Origin: Lolium rigidum
Taxonomy: Eukaryota; Streptophyta; Magnoliopsida; Poales; Poaceae
Assembly: GCF_022539505.1 (NCBI RefSeq)
Contig: NC_061508.1
Location: 268,218,736 to 268,282,735, forward strand
Direction: 5' to 3'
DNA: 64,000 nt
Position numbers and translations under genes: made by a program. The notes beneath the pieces are model-generated. The model did no database searches. It worked only from the letters and a program-made list of their open reading frames with translations, and was not told where the DNA came from. Positions within the stretch are counted from its first letter, which is position 1. Each line of letters opens with the position of its first letter. Positions 1 to 11,859 of this stretch are shown piece by piece.

Positions 1-2326
1 GTTATTTTTATTTCAGTAGGTTCTTAGTTTAGTTTTTGAAGGTTGTTACTACTGTAGTAACCTTTACTTTTACTTTTTTATTTTATTTGTGTTCCGATGG
101 TCGCCTCTTATATGAGAAAGATGATATTTGGGGAAGTGCTGTCTAAAAAACAGATTCTGGACTGATACTAAAAAAATTCCTAAAAATAGTCACAACGTTA
201 TTTTTAGAAGACAATTTTTGTGCATGTTCCCCAGGTTATAATCTAACTTTCATTAGTTGAGCACTTTTCGATTTGAGCAGCGGACGATTTTCTTAAAAAA
301 TGATTATTGTACTGCTGTCAAGTTTGACGGATTTATGCCACTTTATGTCTATGTGACTCTTTTAGTTTTCATTCTCTTGTTTTTGCTTTGTTTCTTTTCT
401 AAAACACAAAAAGACCAAAAATATTTCTGTTCTTTCTCTTTATCATTTGTTTATTTGGTTTCTTGTCCTTATATTAGTTTATTTACTATCGTTAGTTTGC
501 TATGAGAAAATCCAAAAAGATTTTGCTTTGTTTGCTTGTTCCTTTCGTTCTTGCTTCCAATTCGAAAACACCAAAAATATTTGTTGTTCTTCTTCGGTTT
601 TGTAAAGTTTATTATGGAGTTCAGCGATCTCCGGTGGTTGGAGCTTTGTTTTCATTCCATATTATTCAAGCTACACAAGTGAAAGACAATAATGCCGATC
701 TACGACAACTCGACTGTGGTGAGAGGCTGGTATGAACTCTATTTGTTTTCATTTTTGTACATATATTTATCCATGTGAGCATGCTTAGTTGGTTCATGTG
801 AGGTATATGTCATTTAATGAAAGTCTAGTAGTTCATGATCTCTCATGTTTAGCTCCAATTTATTAATATGAGTAGCATGTCATAAATATTTGCTTGCATT
901 GTTTTATTCATAGATAGGTATGACATTGTGGTATCCTCCTCTGAATAATTCATTTGAATTTACTTGGCACATGCTCACGCATGCATATGACTAAACAAAA
1001 AGTCAATTAAGCCTCGATGATTTACTTTGCTTCAGAGTTCTTGTATCACTTTTATACCTCTGTTAATTTTATTTTGTCGCAAGCATGATTATGACAGTTA
1101 TTGCTCTCTTGATTTTCGCTTCCCAGTCTATTGCTAGCCTTCACTTGTACTGAGCGGGAATGCTGCTCGTGCTTCCAAACCCCTGAAAACCAAGTTATTA
1201 CAAAGTGTCCACCATAAATACCTATGCATGGCATTTCAAACCATTCCAAATAAATTTTCATGTGCTACCTTTAAAACCTTCAAAGTACTTCTCAATTTGT
1301 ATCAACCTTTTATAGCTCATGAGGAAGTATGTGGTGTTTTATCTTTCAACCTTGTCATTTACTCCTGACAGACTTTCACCAATGGACTAGTGGCACATCC
1401 GCTTATCCAATAATTTTGCAAAAAGAGCTGGCAACGGGGTTCCCAGCCCCAATTAATTAACGTTCATTGATAATTCTCTTCACATGTTTTGCCCTGATTC
1501 ATCAGTAAGCAACTTAATTTGCAAATAGACACTCCTCCATGGTATGTGAATGTTGGAAGGCACCCGAGTATTCGGTTAGCCATGGCTTGTGTAAGCAAAG
1601 GTTGGGAGGAGTGTCATCCATAATGAAACTAAAGTACGTGTGTAAACAAAAGAGAAGAGGGATGATTTACCTTGCTGGTAGAGATAACGTCCTTCATGGG
1701 AGCCGCTCTTGAAAATATGGTTGACGAGGTAGTTAGAGTGCCCACTACCATTCGTTGACAACAACAAACACCTCTCAAAACAATTTTACTCCTGTTTTAC
1801 AAATGAAAAGCTCTAGCACATGTTAATCCCTGCTTCCCTCTGCGAAGGGTCAATCTTTTACTTTTACATTGAGTCTCCATCCTTTCTTTGAGCACCTTCT
1901 TGAGAGCATAATTGTCATTCTTAGTATAATATGCTTGTCCCAAAATATGATTAGCTGCGGTATAACTTTGATGCTTTTATCTTTGATAATCTTTACTTCT
2001 AGTCTTTCTATGAATTTCAGAGGTGCCTGGGAATTTATGTTTAGCTGTACAAATACGGGCAAGCGAGATACCACTTTATCATATCTTTTTATGAACATTG
2101 CAATCCTGCTGATAGATATGATTCATGATGCTTATTATTAGTTTGTTGGTATCTTTTTCATGATTGACATAACTATTAGATGACTTTATTTGCATTTATC
2201 TTATTATGAATTGCCTAAGTACTCGCCATATCATGAGAATATTTACATCATATGAACAAATGTGTTCGTGAAAGTTCTTTTATCGCACTCAGCTTGTTAA
2301 TCGAATTGCTTGAGGACAAGCAATAA

Positions 2327-2344
2327 GCTAAGCTTGGGGGGAGT
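2327..2344 (+). other. Polypurine tract of element A
   Basis: The motif CTAAGCTTGGGGGGAG lies directly before the TGATACG start of the LTR. The same CTAAGCTTGGGGATGC-like word borders the 3' LTRs of B, C, D and E here. It is the expected primer site for plus-strand DNA synthesis. Confidence 0.7.
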
Positions 2345-3742
2345 TGATACGTCCAAAACGAATCTACTTTCCCGAACACTTTTGCTATTGTTTTGCCTCT
2401 AATTTGTGTATTTTGGATACAACTAACACGGACTAACGTTGTTTTCAGCAGAATTGCCCTGGTGTCTTGTTTTTGTGCAGAAACTCAACTTTCAGGAAAA
2501 TCCCCGGAAATAATTGCAATGGGCCTATTTTCACAGAAGACCTACGGAGCCACAAGACAAGACGGAGGGCGGCCACGAGGCGCCCACACCACCAGGCGGC
2601 GCGGTGGGCCCCTGGGCCGCGCCGCCCTATGGTGGCGTCGCCTCGGCCAGCCCCCGACGCTCCCCTCTGGACTACTTAAGGCTTTCGACCTAAAAACGCA
2701 CGGGGTTCGACCAATTTGCCAGAAGACATCCAGAACTCTGCCGCAATCGCGAAACTCCGTCTCGAGACCAGAAACTCCGTTCTGGCACCCTGCCGGGACG
2801 GGGAATTGGAGGATATCATCGCCATCATCACCACCGACACCTCTCCATCGACCATCCATGCTTCCCCCATCCATGTGTGAGTAATTCCCCCGCTGTAGGC
2901 TGAAGGGGATGGTAGGGATTGGATGAGATTGATCATGTAATAGTCATAAGATTGTTAGGGCATAGTGCCTAGTATCCGTTGTTGGTACTTTTATGATATT
3001 GTTGCAACTTGTTATGCTTAATGCTTGTCACTAGGGCCCGAGTGCCATGATTTCAGATCTGAACATGTTATTGATTCATGAAGATATTCATTGTTTTATG
3101 ATCTTACCTGCAAGTTGTATACACATATTGTTGTCCGGAACCCGAGGCCCCAAAGTGACAGAAATTGGGACAACCGGAGGGGAAGGCTGTGATATGAGGA
3201 TCACATGTGTTCACGGAGTGTTAATGCTTTGCTCCGGTACTCTATTAAAAGGAGTACCTTAATTATCAATAGTTTCCCTAGAGGCCCGGCTGCCACCGGC
3301 TGGTAGGACAAAAGATGTTGTGCAAGTTTCTCACTGCGAGCACGTACGACTATATACGGAACACATGCCTATGGTTATTTAGTACTTGGATACCGCTTTA
3401 TTATTATCTGCTAATGCCCTGCCTTGATTGTTACATGAGTTCTCTTATCCATGCAGCGCCCGTTCATCCATCCATGTGCCTACAGTATTTTAATCCTGAT
3501 ATTTACTATAATCGCTACTGCTGTCTTTATTACACTGCTGCTTATATTTCACTACTGCTACTGCTATAAAACTGTTGCTACTGATAAACTCTTGCGAGCA
3601 AGTCTGTTTCCAGGTGCAGCTGAATTGACAACTCCGTTGTTAAGGCTTACAAATATTCTTTGGCTCCCCTTGTGTCGAATCAATAAATTGGGTTTTACTT
3701 CCCTCGAAGACTGTTGCGATCCCCTATACTTGTGGGTCATCA
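2345..3742 (+). repeat. 3' LTR of element A
   Basis: The 1,398-bp LTR starts TGATACGTCC and ends GTGGGTCATCA, obeying the TG...CA rule. It has a GC-rich block at 2560-2680 and a T/A-rich 3' half, as in other LTRs of this group. ORFs of up to 163 codons in the GC-rich block run on both strands and are not taken as genes. The 3' boundary is sharp because the Copia reading frame resumes at 3743. Confidence 0.8.
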
Positions 3743-4458
3743 AAGACACCTTATGAGATTCTTACCGGTAACAAGCCCAATGTCTCATACTTCAAGGTCT
3801 TTGGATGCAAATGCTATGTGCTTGTCAAGGACACTCGCCTATCCAAGTTTGATTCAAGAGCACAAGAAGGAATCTTTGTTGGCTATGCAACAGACTCTCA
3901 CGCCTATAGAGTCTTCAACAAGTCCAATGGGAGAGTTGTGGGATCTTGTGATGTGACATTCGATGAATATGATAGATCTTTGGAGGAGCGAAGTGCTTCT
4001 TGTGAGAAAGGAGATGCAATTCCCCCGGATGTCGTAGGAAGGATGGGTGTTGGCATTCGCCGACCTCAAGAGCTAGCTTCTACGAGTACCAGGGAAGGAC
4101 CAAGTTCCACCCATGTGGCGCCATCTACACCACAAGGCTAAGCTTCTCCCATTGAGCAACCAAATGCAAGCCAACCACTACCTCAACCTCAAGTTCGACA
4201 TCAACAACAACAACAACCAAGTGCAAGTCAACCACTACTACAACCTCAAGTTCAACATCAACAACCGCAAGCTCATCTATCACAACAACCGACATCAAGT
4301 GATCAAGGCCAACCTTGAAGTTCTTCACCAAGTGATTCGGCGACAATCTTTCCGGATACTACCATTCCCAACACCCCCCCCGAGTCATCCGGTCCTCATG
4401 ACGATAATGATGATGATGTCTCCTACACCAACAATGAAGGTTAACACCGCCAACTAGC
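3743..4458 (+). pseudogene. Copia retrotransposon pol fragment (C-terminal integrase to linker), decayed
   Basis: The frame starting at 3743 opens with KTPYEILTGNKP and continues through a VFGCKCYVLVKDTRLSKFD-like stretch and GIFVGYATDSHAYRVFN. This is the end of a Copia integrase and the linker to reverse transcriptase. Downstream is a long Gln/Pro/His-rich linker (about 4150-4320) made of repeated QPQV-type units. In-frame stops occur at 4139-4141 (TAA), near 4316 (TGA) and near 4441 (TAA). The fragment is cut on the left by element A and on the right by the N gap, so RT is not visible. The linker style recalls the Triticeae Maximus family, from memory only. It is the oldest layer at this spot, since A is inserted into it. 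Confidence 0.85.
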
Positions 4459-4558
4459 NNNNNNNNNNNNNNNNNNNNNNNNNNNNNNNNNNNNNNNNNN
4501 NNNNNNNNNNNNNNNNNNNNNNNNNNNNNNNNNNNNNNNNNNNNNNNNNNNNNNNNNN
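4459..4558. other. Assembly gap (100 N)
   Basis: Exactly 100 N, the conventional placeholder for an unsized scaffold join. The true distance and the order of the sequences either side are not guaranteed. The left end of the CACTA element and the rest of the Copia pol presumably lie in or beyond it. Confidence 0.99.
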
Positions 4559-7330
4559 AAAATCGAGAGGGTGAAAAAAAATCCAAGAAAATAAACTTTT
4601 ATAGCACATAGAGGATGACATGCGGGTCCCATGATCCAGCAGGTTCCTCAACGTTTCAAATGTGGCATGAGATCGAAAGAAAAAGGCAAGTGACCAAATA
4701 TCAGGAGCCAAAAATAATTCAAGAAAAGAAACTTGAGTGTACATAGAGGATGACATGCGGGTCCCATGAGCCTGCAGGTTCCTCAACGTTTCAAACGTGG
4801 AATGAGATCGAAAGAAAAAGGCAAGTGACCAAATATCAGGAGCCAAAAATAATTCAAGAAAAGAAACTTGATTATACATAGAGGATGACATGCGGGTCCC
4901 ATTTAGCAGCAGCGGTATCACCGTTTGAGAGGCTGCACGGGATCGAAAGAAAAAGGCAAGTGACCAAATATCAGGAGCCAAAAAAATCCAAGAAAAGAAC
5001 TTTTATTGTACGTAGAGGATGACATGCGGGTCCCATTTTGCAGCGAGCGGTCTCAACGTTTCCAAGGCGGCACGGAGACCAAAAGAAAAATGTAGTAGCC
5101 AGAAATCAGGGGGTGAAAAAAATCCAAGAAGAAAGATTTCAATTGGGCTGCATCTGGACATCTGGACCTTCGAACTATCCTGCTTGGCCTTTTGACTCGT
5201 ACAATTTCAGTCCACTCCAAAACAGGAAAGTTCTAAATTTTCTAAAAAAACAGGAAAGTCCTATGCTTCGCAAAGACAAAAAACAAGGAGATTCAACATA
5301 TAAGTTTGTTTATCTAAAAATAAAGATTTAATTTTCCGTTTGAAATAGCTCAGAGCGCAATACACTGTTTATTGTCTGCAAAATAATCAAGATATCATAT
5401 GTTTCTTGTACGGGGAGGCTGACATCGGGGACCCATGAGCCAGAAGCGTCGTCAACGTTTTAAAGGCGGCAGGGGATGGAAAGAAAAAATAAACCAAAAA
5501 TATGTTGGTACAAAATCCAAGAAAAGAAACATTTTCGTTCTAAGAGGATGACATGCGGGACCCATGAGGCAGCAGCATCCTCAGCGTTTATTGTTCATAG
5601 AGGCTGACATGTGGGACCCGTGAGCCAGCAGCTTCCTCAACGTTTTAAAGGCGGCAGGAGATCGAAAGAAAAATTAGCCAAAAATCATTTGGTAAACAAA
5701 ATCCAAGAAAAAAAACATTTACCGTTCTGAGAGGATGACATGCGGGACCCATGAGGCAGCAGCATCCTCAACGATTCCAAGGCGGCGGGGATCAAAGGAA
5801 AAAAAGGAAATATCCCGAAATTAATTAGGGGTTCAAAATAAATCCATCAAAGGAAACTTTTATTGTTCACGAGAGGATGACATGTGGGACCGACCTGCCA
5901 ACGACGTCCTCATCGTTTCAAAGGGGCAGGAGATCAAAAGAAAAAGGCAAATAGCCGAAATTAGGGGTCAAAAATAACTCCAAGAAAGGAAACTTTTATT
6001 GTTCGTAGAGGATGACATGCGGGACCCATGAGCCGGCAGCTTACTCAACATTTCAAAGGCGGCATGAGATCGAAAGAAAAAGGCAAGTGACAAAATATCG
6101 GGAGCCAAAGATAATCCAAGAAAAAAAACTTTATTGTACATAGAGGATGACATGCGGGTCCCAATTAGCGACGAGCGGTCTCAATGTTTCAAATGCGGCT
6201 TGAGATCAAAAGAAAAAGAAAGTTGATTGTACATAGAGGATGACATGCGTGTCCCATGAGTCAGCAGCTTACTCAACGTTTCCAAGGCGGCAGGGGATCA
6301 AAAGGAAAAGGAAATAGCCAAAAATCAGAGGGTGAAAAAAAACCCAAGAAAATAAACTTTTATAGCACATAGAGGATGACATGCGGGTCCCATGAGCCAG
6401 CAGGTTCCTCAACGTTTCAAACGTGGCATGAGATCAAAAGAAAAATGCAAGTGACCAAATATCAGGAGCCAAAAATAATTCAAGAAAAGAAACTTGAGTG
6501 TACATAGAGGATGACATGCGGGTCCCATTTAGCAACGAGCGGTATCACCGTTTGAGAAGCGGCAGGGGATCGAAAGAAAAAGGCAAGTGACCAAATATGA
6601 GGTGCCAAAAAATCCAAGAAAAGAAAGTTTTATAGTACATAGAGGATGACATGCGGGTCCCATGAGCTCGCGGGGTCCTCAACGTGGCATGAGATCGAAA
6701 GAAAAATGCAAGTGACGAAATATCAAGAGCCAAAAATAATTCAAGAAAAGAAACTTGATTGTACATAGAGGATGACATGCGGGTCCCATTTAGCAGCAGC
6801 GGTATCACCGTTTGAGAGGCTACACGGGATCGAAAGAAAAAGGCAAGTGATCAAATATGAGGTTCCAAAAAAATCCTAGAAAAGAAAGTTTTATAGTACA
6901 TAGAGGATGACATGCGGGTCCCATTTAGCAGCAGCGGTCTCACCGTTTGAGAGGCGGCAGGGGATCGAAAGAAAAGGTAAGTGACCAAATATGAGGTGCC
7001 AAAAAAAATCCAAGAAAAGAAAGTTTTATAGTACATATAGGATGACATGCGGGTCCCATTTAGCAGCAGCGGTATCACCGTTTGAGAGGCGGCAGGGGAT
7101 CGAAAGAAAAAGGCAAGTGGCCAAATTTGAGGTGCCAAAAAAACTCCAAGAAAAGAAAGTTGATTGCTCATAGAGGATGACATGCGGGTCCCAATTAGCA
7201 GCGAGCGGTGTCAACGTTTCCCGGGCGGCAAGGGATCAAAAGAAAAAGGAAGTAGCCGGAAATCGGGGGTCAAAAAATCCAAGAATAGAAAGAATTTTGG
7301 TTCATAGAGGATGACATGCGAGACCCATGA
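4559..7330. repeat. Tandem array of ~135-bp units
   Basis: The word GAGGATGACATGCGGG recurs at 4611, 4746, 4881, 5015, 5544, 5731, 5873, 6008, 6143, 6236, 6372, 6507, 6642, 6768, 6903, 7173 and 7307, with degenerate copies at 5415, 5600 and 7037. Typical spacing is 132-136 bp; shorter spacings (56-95 bp) are partial units. Each unit also has CAACGTTT or CACCGTTTGAGAGGC and a GATCGAAAGAAAAAGGCAAG stretch. Because 135 is divisible by three, minus-strand frames stay open and give repetitive ORFs, which I do not regard as genes. The array lies inside or next to the CACTA element ending at 7665. It is truncated on the left by the N gap. Confidence 0.9.
5115..5412. other. Non-repeat segment interrupting the 135-bp array
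   Basis: Between two repeat units lies about 300 bp with no similarity to the unit (for example 'gggctgcatctggacatctgg'). It is AT-rich after 5220. I see no terminal repeats or coding signal. It may be a small insertion or very diverged units. Confidence 0.5.
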
Positions 7331-7665
7331 TCCTGCATCGTAAACGGCTCGATCGGAGAGCGTTGAACGAGATGGCGCGATCGAGAAAAAAAACAATGCC
7401 AGAGAGGCTGCCATCTGGGCCCTACATCCCTCGGCGGTGCGGATTTGCGTTGACTCGGCCGGCAAACCCGAGAATTCGAGATGCACCACGTTCCGGGCCA
7501 CCATATGCAACGTTTTGGCCGTTTTCGTCGGGCTAGGTGGCCTCAAAAACGAGAAACAAACATTTTGACATGCACAACGAACAGACCCAAAATCGTCGGC
7601 CATGGTACACCAGCAACCACGACGCGACTTCAACTTCATCGGCCATGGCAACTTTTCTTGTAGTG

Positions 7666-8153
7666 CTACTAGAACAAATTAAAACAAGCAGGGCGAGAGC
7701 ATCGTGAGATTGCTCGACCTAGCTAAATTTCAAAACAAGCCAAATTAAGTTATTGTGGGGCTTGATAGAAAAGATCGAAACAAAGCATGCATAGTCATAT
7801 CATTTTTGGTTTACATAATACCTCTATGAACAATACCAAATAAACATGGCATATATACACTTCTATTTTTTTAGACAAGAACCCTGCATATTTTTTTTGC
7901 ACCATGTGTTTGAGGCCTCGCTTCCCCAGAAGTGTGTGTGGGAGCATTGCATGCTACGAGAAAACAATTCCAAACATTTGAATCGCATGACTCATTTTTT
8001 GGTAGTGATATATAGGTTTATGGTTTATATACAAGGTTTAGTATTAGGGTCTAGGGGTTTAATATAATTAAGGTTTAGGGTTTATAGAGATTCACATCAT
8101 CTGTTTCATTTCACATTTGTGATGTACAATACTACATACCTAAGTAAAATCGA
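7666..8153. other. AT-rich intergenic DNA, nothing recognised
   Basis: No coding, RNA or terminal-repeat signal. Near 8030-8090 it has degenerate TTTAGGG-like words leading into the satellite array. Confidence 0.6.
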
Positions 8154-9690
8154 TCCTTCTTAGTCACTCCAAAATGAAGCTCGTGGGAGGTTTTTGGAAT
8201 TTCCATGTGTTTGAAACCCAATACCACTTCTCTTCATGCTTGACTTCATAATTAAGATAGAGTTTAGGGTTAGGGGGTAGATACATGATTTTTCTGGTTT
8301 GAATATGTCTAGATCGACATTTGTATGTTTATCAACTTGAATGCTTACTATATAACATAAGAAGACTATGTGCTTTGGTTTTTCATTTTTTTTGAATTTT
8401 TATGCCCATTTGAATTTTGGTCAAATCCTAGGTTAATTTGACCAAGAGTTAAACATGTTTAAAACATGAATATGAAAAAGTAAGCATGTATCCTTCTTAG
8501 TCACTCCAAAATGAAGCTCGTGGGAGGTTTTTGAATTTCCATGTTTGAAACCCAATACCACTTCTCTTCATGCTTGACTTCATAAGACAGAGTTTAGGGT
8601 TAGGTGGTAGATACATGATTTTTCTGGTTTGAATATATATAGATCGACCTTTGTACGTTTATAATCAACTTGAATGCTTAAACATAAGAAGACTATGTGC
8701 TTTGGTTTTTCATTTTTTTGAATTTTTATGCCATTTGAATTTTGGTCAAATCCTAGGTTAATTTGACCAAGAGTTGAACAAGTTTAAAACATGAATATGA
8801 AAAAGTAAGTTGTATCCTTCTTAGTCACTCCAAAATGAAGCTCTTGTGAGGTTTTTAAAACTTCTATGTTTGAAACCAAAAACCACTTCTCTTCATGCAT
8901 GCTTGACTTCATAAGATAGAGTTTATGGTTAATTAGGGGTAGATACATAATTTTCTGGTTCGAATATGTCTAGATCTTGTTTATCAACTTGAATGCTTAC
9001 TATAGGACATAAGATCGAAGACTATGTGCTTTGATTTTTTTTATTTTTATGCCCATTTGAATCTTGGTCAAATCCTAGGTTTGACCAAGAGTTAAACAAG
9101 TTTAAAACATGAATATGAAAAAGTAAACCTGTATCCTTCTGAGTCACTTCAAAATGAAGCTCTTGGTATAGTAGCTAGGTTTTTAAAATTTCTATGTTTG
9201 AAACCAATAACCACTTCCCTTCATGTTTGACTTCATAAGACAGAGTTTAGGGTTAGGGGTAGATACATGATTTTTCTTGTTTCAATATGTCTAGATCTTT
9301 TTTATGAATTTGAATGCTTACTCTGTGACATAAGAAGACTATGTGCTTTGGTTTTTTATTTTTTTTATTCTTTTTAAAAAATTTATGCCCATTTCAATTT
9401 TGGTCAAATCCTAGGTTTGACCAAGATTGAAACAAGTTAAAAACATGAATATGAAAAAGTAAGCATGTATCGAACCTTCTTAGTCACTCCAGAATGAAGC
9501 TCGTGGGAGTATTTTGCAATTTCCATGTTTGAAACCCAATACCATTTCTCTTCATGCTTGACTTCATAAGATAGAGTTTACGGTTAGGGGGTAGATACAT
9601 GATTTTTTTGGTTTGAGTATGTCTAGACCTTGTTTATCAACTTGAATGCTTAATATATGACATAATAAGACTATTTGCTAACGGATGGAG
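8154..9690 (+). repeat. ~330-bp satellite, array 1 (about 4.6 monomers)
   Basis: Monomers start with TCCTTCTTAGTCACTCC or a variant at 8154, 8491, 8815, 9134 and 9474 (spacings 337, 324, 319 and 340). Each contains AGCTC..GAGG, CACTTCTCTTCATGCTTGAC, GAGTTTAGGGTTAGGGG, ACATGATTTTTCTGGTTTG, TTTGGTCAAATCCTAGG and AACATGAATATGAAAAAGTA. The same satellite recurs at 33311-34780 and 49590-51747. I do not recognise a named family; it does not match the Afa primer words I remember. Confidence 0.92.
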
Positions 9691-9975
9691 TAAGCACTCT
9701 AGCTATGAAAAGTACCAAACAATGCATACCAAAATGATTTTTTAGAGGAATACTAGTTCAGATTATTTAATGTTATATTAGCAGGCCAAAATCGAACCCC
9801 GTAGTTGGATTTTTTGAATTTGATCCGTAGTACTGGGCAAAACCCTAGTTTAACTTATTTAATAATAGATTCTTAGGTCCTTTTTTTACGTTTTTATTAT
9901 TATTACTAGGCAGCACATGTGTTTGCCCGTCCAGTGAAACTCGGAGGAAGAGAGATCGCACGGGAGGAGATGAAG
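9691..9975. other. Short unclassified spacer
   Basis: AT-rich DNA between the satellite and the LTR of element H. No gene or repeat boundary recognised. Confidence 0.5.
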
Positions 9976-10458
9976 TGACGTGGGCATAACCCTTCGGGTA
10001 CTCGACATTGCCATACCCGGTGCAAACTATGAAGCTGGACCTGCACAAGGACTCAACGAGCTGGACCTGCACGCGCCTCAACTTGAACTACAAGGAAAGA
10101 AGACTCCAACATGAATCCTACTAGAACTCTCGTAAACCCTAGCTTGGCTGATATATAAAGTCAGGCAGGGGCACCCCTTAGGGACACACACAATCAGAAA
10201 TATAAATCATAGAGGTGACACGCCTAGACACCGCAACCCGCGAACTAGAACTAGACTAGATACAACTACTCCGCCTATGGCGGCCCCCTATACCCATATA
10301 TTCATATACTGGATTGCTAGCAGGACGTAGCGATTCTCCACCGCGGGGACGTGAACCTGGGTACGTCGTGTACCGTCTCGCTCCCGGAACTTCCATCGTC
10401 GCCTTTCTCTAAAACCCAAGCGCCTCATGGTGGGCATTGCCGAAGAACTGCCTCGTCA
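9976..10458 (+). repeat. 5' LTR of element H
   Basis: 483 bp from TGACGTGGGC to CCTCGTCA, followed two bases later by TGGCGCCGTCTGTGGGA. The 3' end is fixed by the primer site. The 5' end is my best TG start with no second LTR to confirm it. Confidence 0.65.
10152..10160 (+). promoter_or_regulatory. TATA box in LTR of H
   Basis: TATATAAAG preceded by CTTGGCTGA and followed by GTCAGGCAGGGG, a usual core-promoter layout in a Gypsy LTR. Transcription would be expected to start about 30 bp downstream. Confidence 0.6.
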
Positions 10459-10460
10459 AT

Positions 10461-10478
10461 TGGCGCCGTCTGTGGGAA
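10461..10478 (+). other. Primer binding site of H
   Basis: TGGCGCCGTCTGTGGGAA lies two bases after the LTR end. This is a frequent primer-site sequence in grass Gypsy elements. I do not assign the tRNA. Confidence 0.75.
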
Positions 10479-11129
10479 GTGCGGCGGCTAGATTTTGTCA
10501 TCAGGGCGAGATTCATCATCATCAACACCATGCGAGATCAGAAGTTAAGAGAAGGAAGATCCAATCTCACGGCCATCACGACTATTACGACATCAGGCGT
10601 ACGGAAGAATCTACACAATACTAGGAGGCAACATCAGGCGTAAAGATCAGTTTAGTCCAGACATTTTCGAGTTGCACTCGGATGATGATCGGCCAAGCCA
10701 GCTAGCGTACGGACAGGCAAAGCAACAATTATAAAACTCTTCGGATGGTCAGCATACAGCCATATACCACGTGCAGTGCAGCCAATTTTATTTTCTCAAT
10801 CCAAGTGACAATCAGACCAGCTACTCCCGAAGAGAAGAAAAAAATATGATTGATTGGATCAAGAGACGCTGTTACAACAAAGATTCTTGGAAGGAAGGTT
10901 TAGGAATCTCGTATGAGTTGACGTGGAAAAAGACTCGGGCTGTTCACGATTCCAAGCAAAGATAAGTTCTGCACGTTCAGAGGCCATTGCATACTGCCAT
11001 CCTTGGAAAGCCGACATCATGTTCGCTCCGGAAATTGCCAACCCAATTTCATCCGACAAAATAATCAGATCGGAACAAGCTTCGACTGCTTTAACGCGCA
11101 CAGTCGCCATGCTCGGGAGCTCGCTCGTT

Positions 11130-11400
11130 GCATCGTGGACCCGATATATTCGGGTGCTCGCCCCGTCGACTGCCCTGCTCGGCTGACCGCGCCCACCATC
11201 ACGCACTCGTTTTACTGGGGCTCGCCTGCCGCGGACCCAACATCGCGGACTCGATATATTCGGGAGCTCATCCGTCGACTACTCTGCTCGGCTGACCGCG
11301 CCCGCCGTCACGCAGTCATCATACTAGGGGCTCGTCTGTCGCGAGCCCGACATTGTGGACTGGATATATTCGGATGCTCATCCGCAGTGGATCGGCTATG
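11130..11400 (+). repeat. 110-bp tandem repeat (about 2.5 copies) in H
   Basis: The word GATATATTCGG recurs at 11143, 11253 and 11363, exactly 110 bp apart. Units share GCTCGGCTGACCGCGCCC and TCACGCA. First of three successive arrays. Confidence 0.85.
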
Positions 11401-11469
11401 TCAACCGCGTCCTTTTCATCGGCCACGTCAGGAGCGCCGCTTCGCTGGGCGCTGGTTCGCCGGAATCCA

Positions 11470-11715
11470 CGCTGGAATCCAAGAAGATTTGAAGACTATT
11501 ACTCCCATCGGGAGCGCCGGTTCGCTGCAACCCAAGAAGATTTGAAGACTATTACTCCCATCGGGAGCGCCGGTTCGCTGGAACCCAAGAAGATTTGAAG
11601 ACTATTACTCCCATCGGGAGCGCCGGTTCGCTGGAACCCAAGAAGATATGAAGACTATTACTCCCATCGGGAGCGCCGGTTCGCTGTAACCCAAGAAGAT
11701 ATGAAAACTCAAGTT
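11470..11715 (+). repeat. 53-bp tandem repeat (about 4.5 copies) in H
   Basis: The word GGGAGCGCCGGTTCGCTG begins at 11510, 11563, 11616 and 11669, a strict 53-bp period. Each unit continues AACCCAAGAAGAT.TGAAG. Since 53 is not a multiple of three, the array cannot keep one reading frame. Confidence 0.95.
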
Positions 11716-11859
11716 TTGAAGAATTGCAGTAATTCGGGACACCCGAACTACATCGTCGGGAACCTTGTTCGTATATTTCAATGAACATCGGTGCAATGGA
11801 AAATACGCCCAGAGATTGCACTATAAAAAAGCCTCTGAAACTACGAGTGCTATGATGCA

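Larger units (their letters stand above)
1..3742 (+). mobile_element. Gypsy-type LTR retrotransposon A, 3' part (5' end outside window)
   Basis: The left 2.3 kb is internal 3' sequence of an LTR retrotransposon, followed by its 3' LTR. The internal part resembles the region between the protease ORF and the 3' LTR of element C at 41.4-44.0 kb (shared wording such as 'gttgttactactgtag'), and reverse-strand parts of B and D. Small ORFs at 257-735 and 1869-2141 are not conserved coding sequence and I leave them out. The element sits in a Copia pol gene, which resumes directly after the LTR. Its 5' LTR and any gag lie beyond the window, so I cannot check the target duplication (the 3' candidate is AAGAC, 3743-3747). 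Confidence 0.8.
4559..7665. mobile_element. CACTA (En/Spm-type) DNA transposon, right part
   Basis: The sequence ends at 7651-7665 with ACTTTTCTTGTAGTG, the reverse complement of CACTACAAGAAAAGT, a standard Triticeae CACTA terminus. Inside the end, the words TCGGCCATGG and its neighbours recur (7598, 7639), as expected of subterminal repeats. The next three bases are CTA (a possible 3-bp target duplication), but the left end is missing, so this cannot be tested. No transposase is visible: 7330-7650 is only a GC-rich subterminal region. Whether the 135-bp array belongs to the element is inference from adjacency. Confidence 0.6.

Noticed and set aside
2393..2936. 163-codon ORF and antisense partners
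   Set aside because: They lie in the GC-rich part of the LTR of element A; the same region is open in opposite frames.
4447..4458. CTA before the gap as left target duplication of the CACTA element
   Set aside because: A 3-bp match is expected by chance, and GC follows it instead of a CACTA terminus.
4454..7214. Long minus-strand ORFs with repeated MSSSMYNQVSFLE-type units
   Set aside because: They are the 135-bp tandem repeat read in a frame that stays open because 135 = 45 x 3. One ORF even runs through the N gap. No start or splice context.
8035..8090. Interstitial telomere array
   Set aside because: Only scattered, degenerate TTTAGGG-like words, with no perfect tandem run.
8154..9690. 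CRISPR-like or Afa/pSc119-type assignment for the tandem arrays
   Set aside because: Units are ~330 bp without short repeats and spacers, so not CRISPR. Remembered Afa primer words are absent, and 118-bp periodicity is absent.
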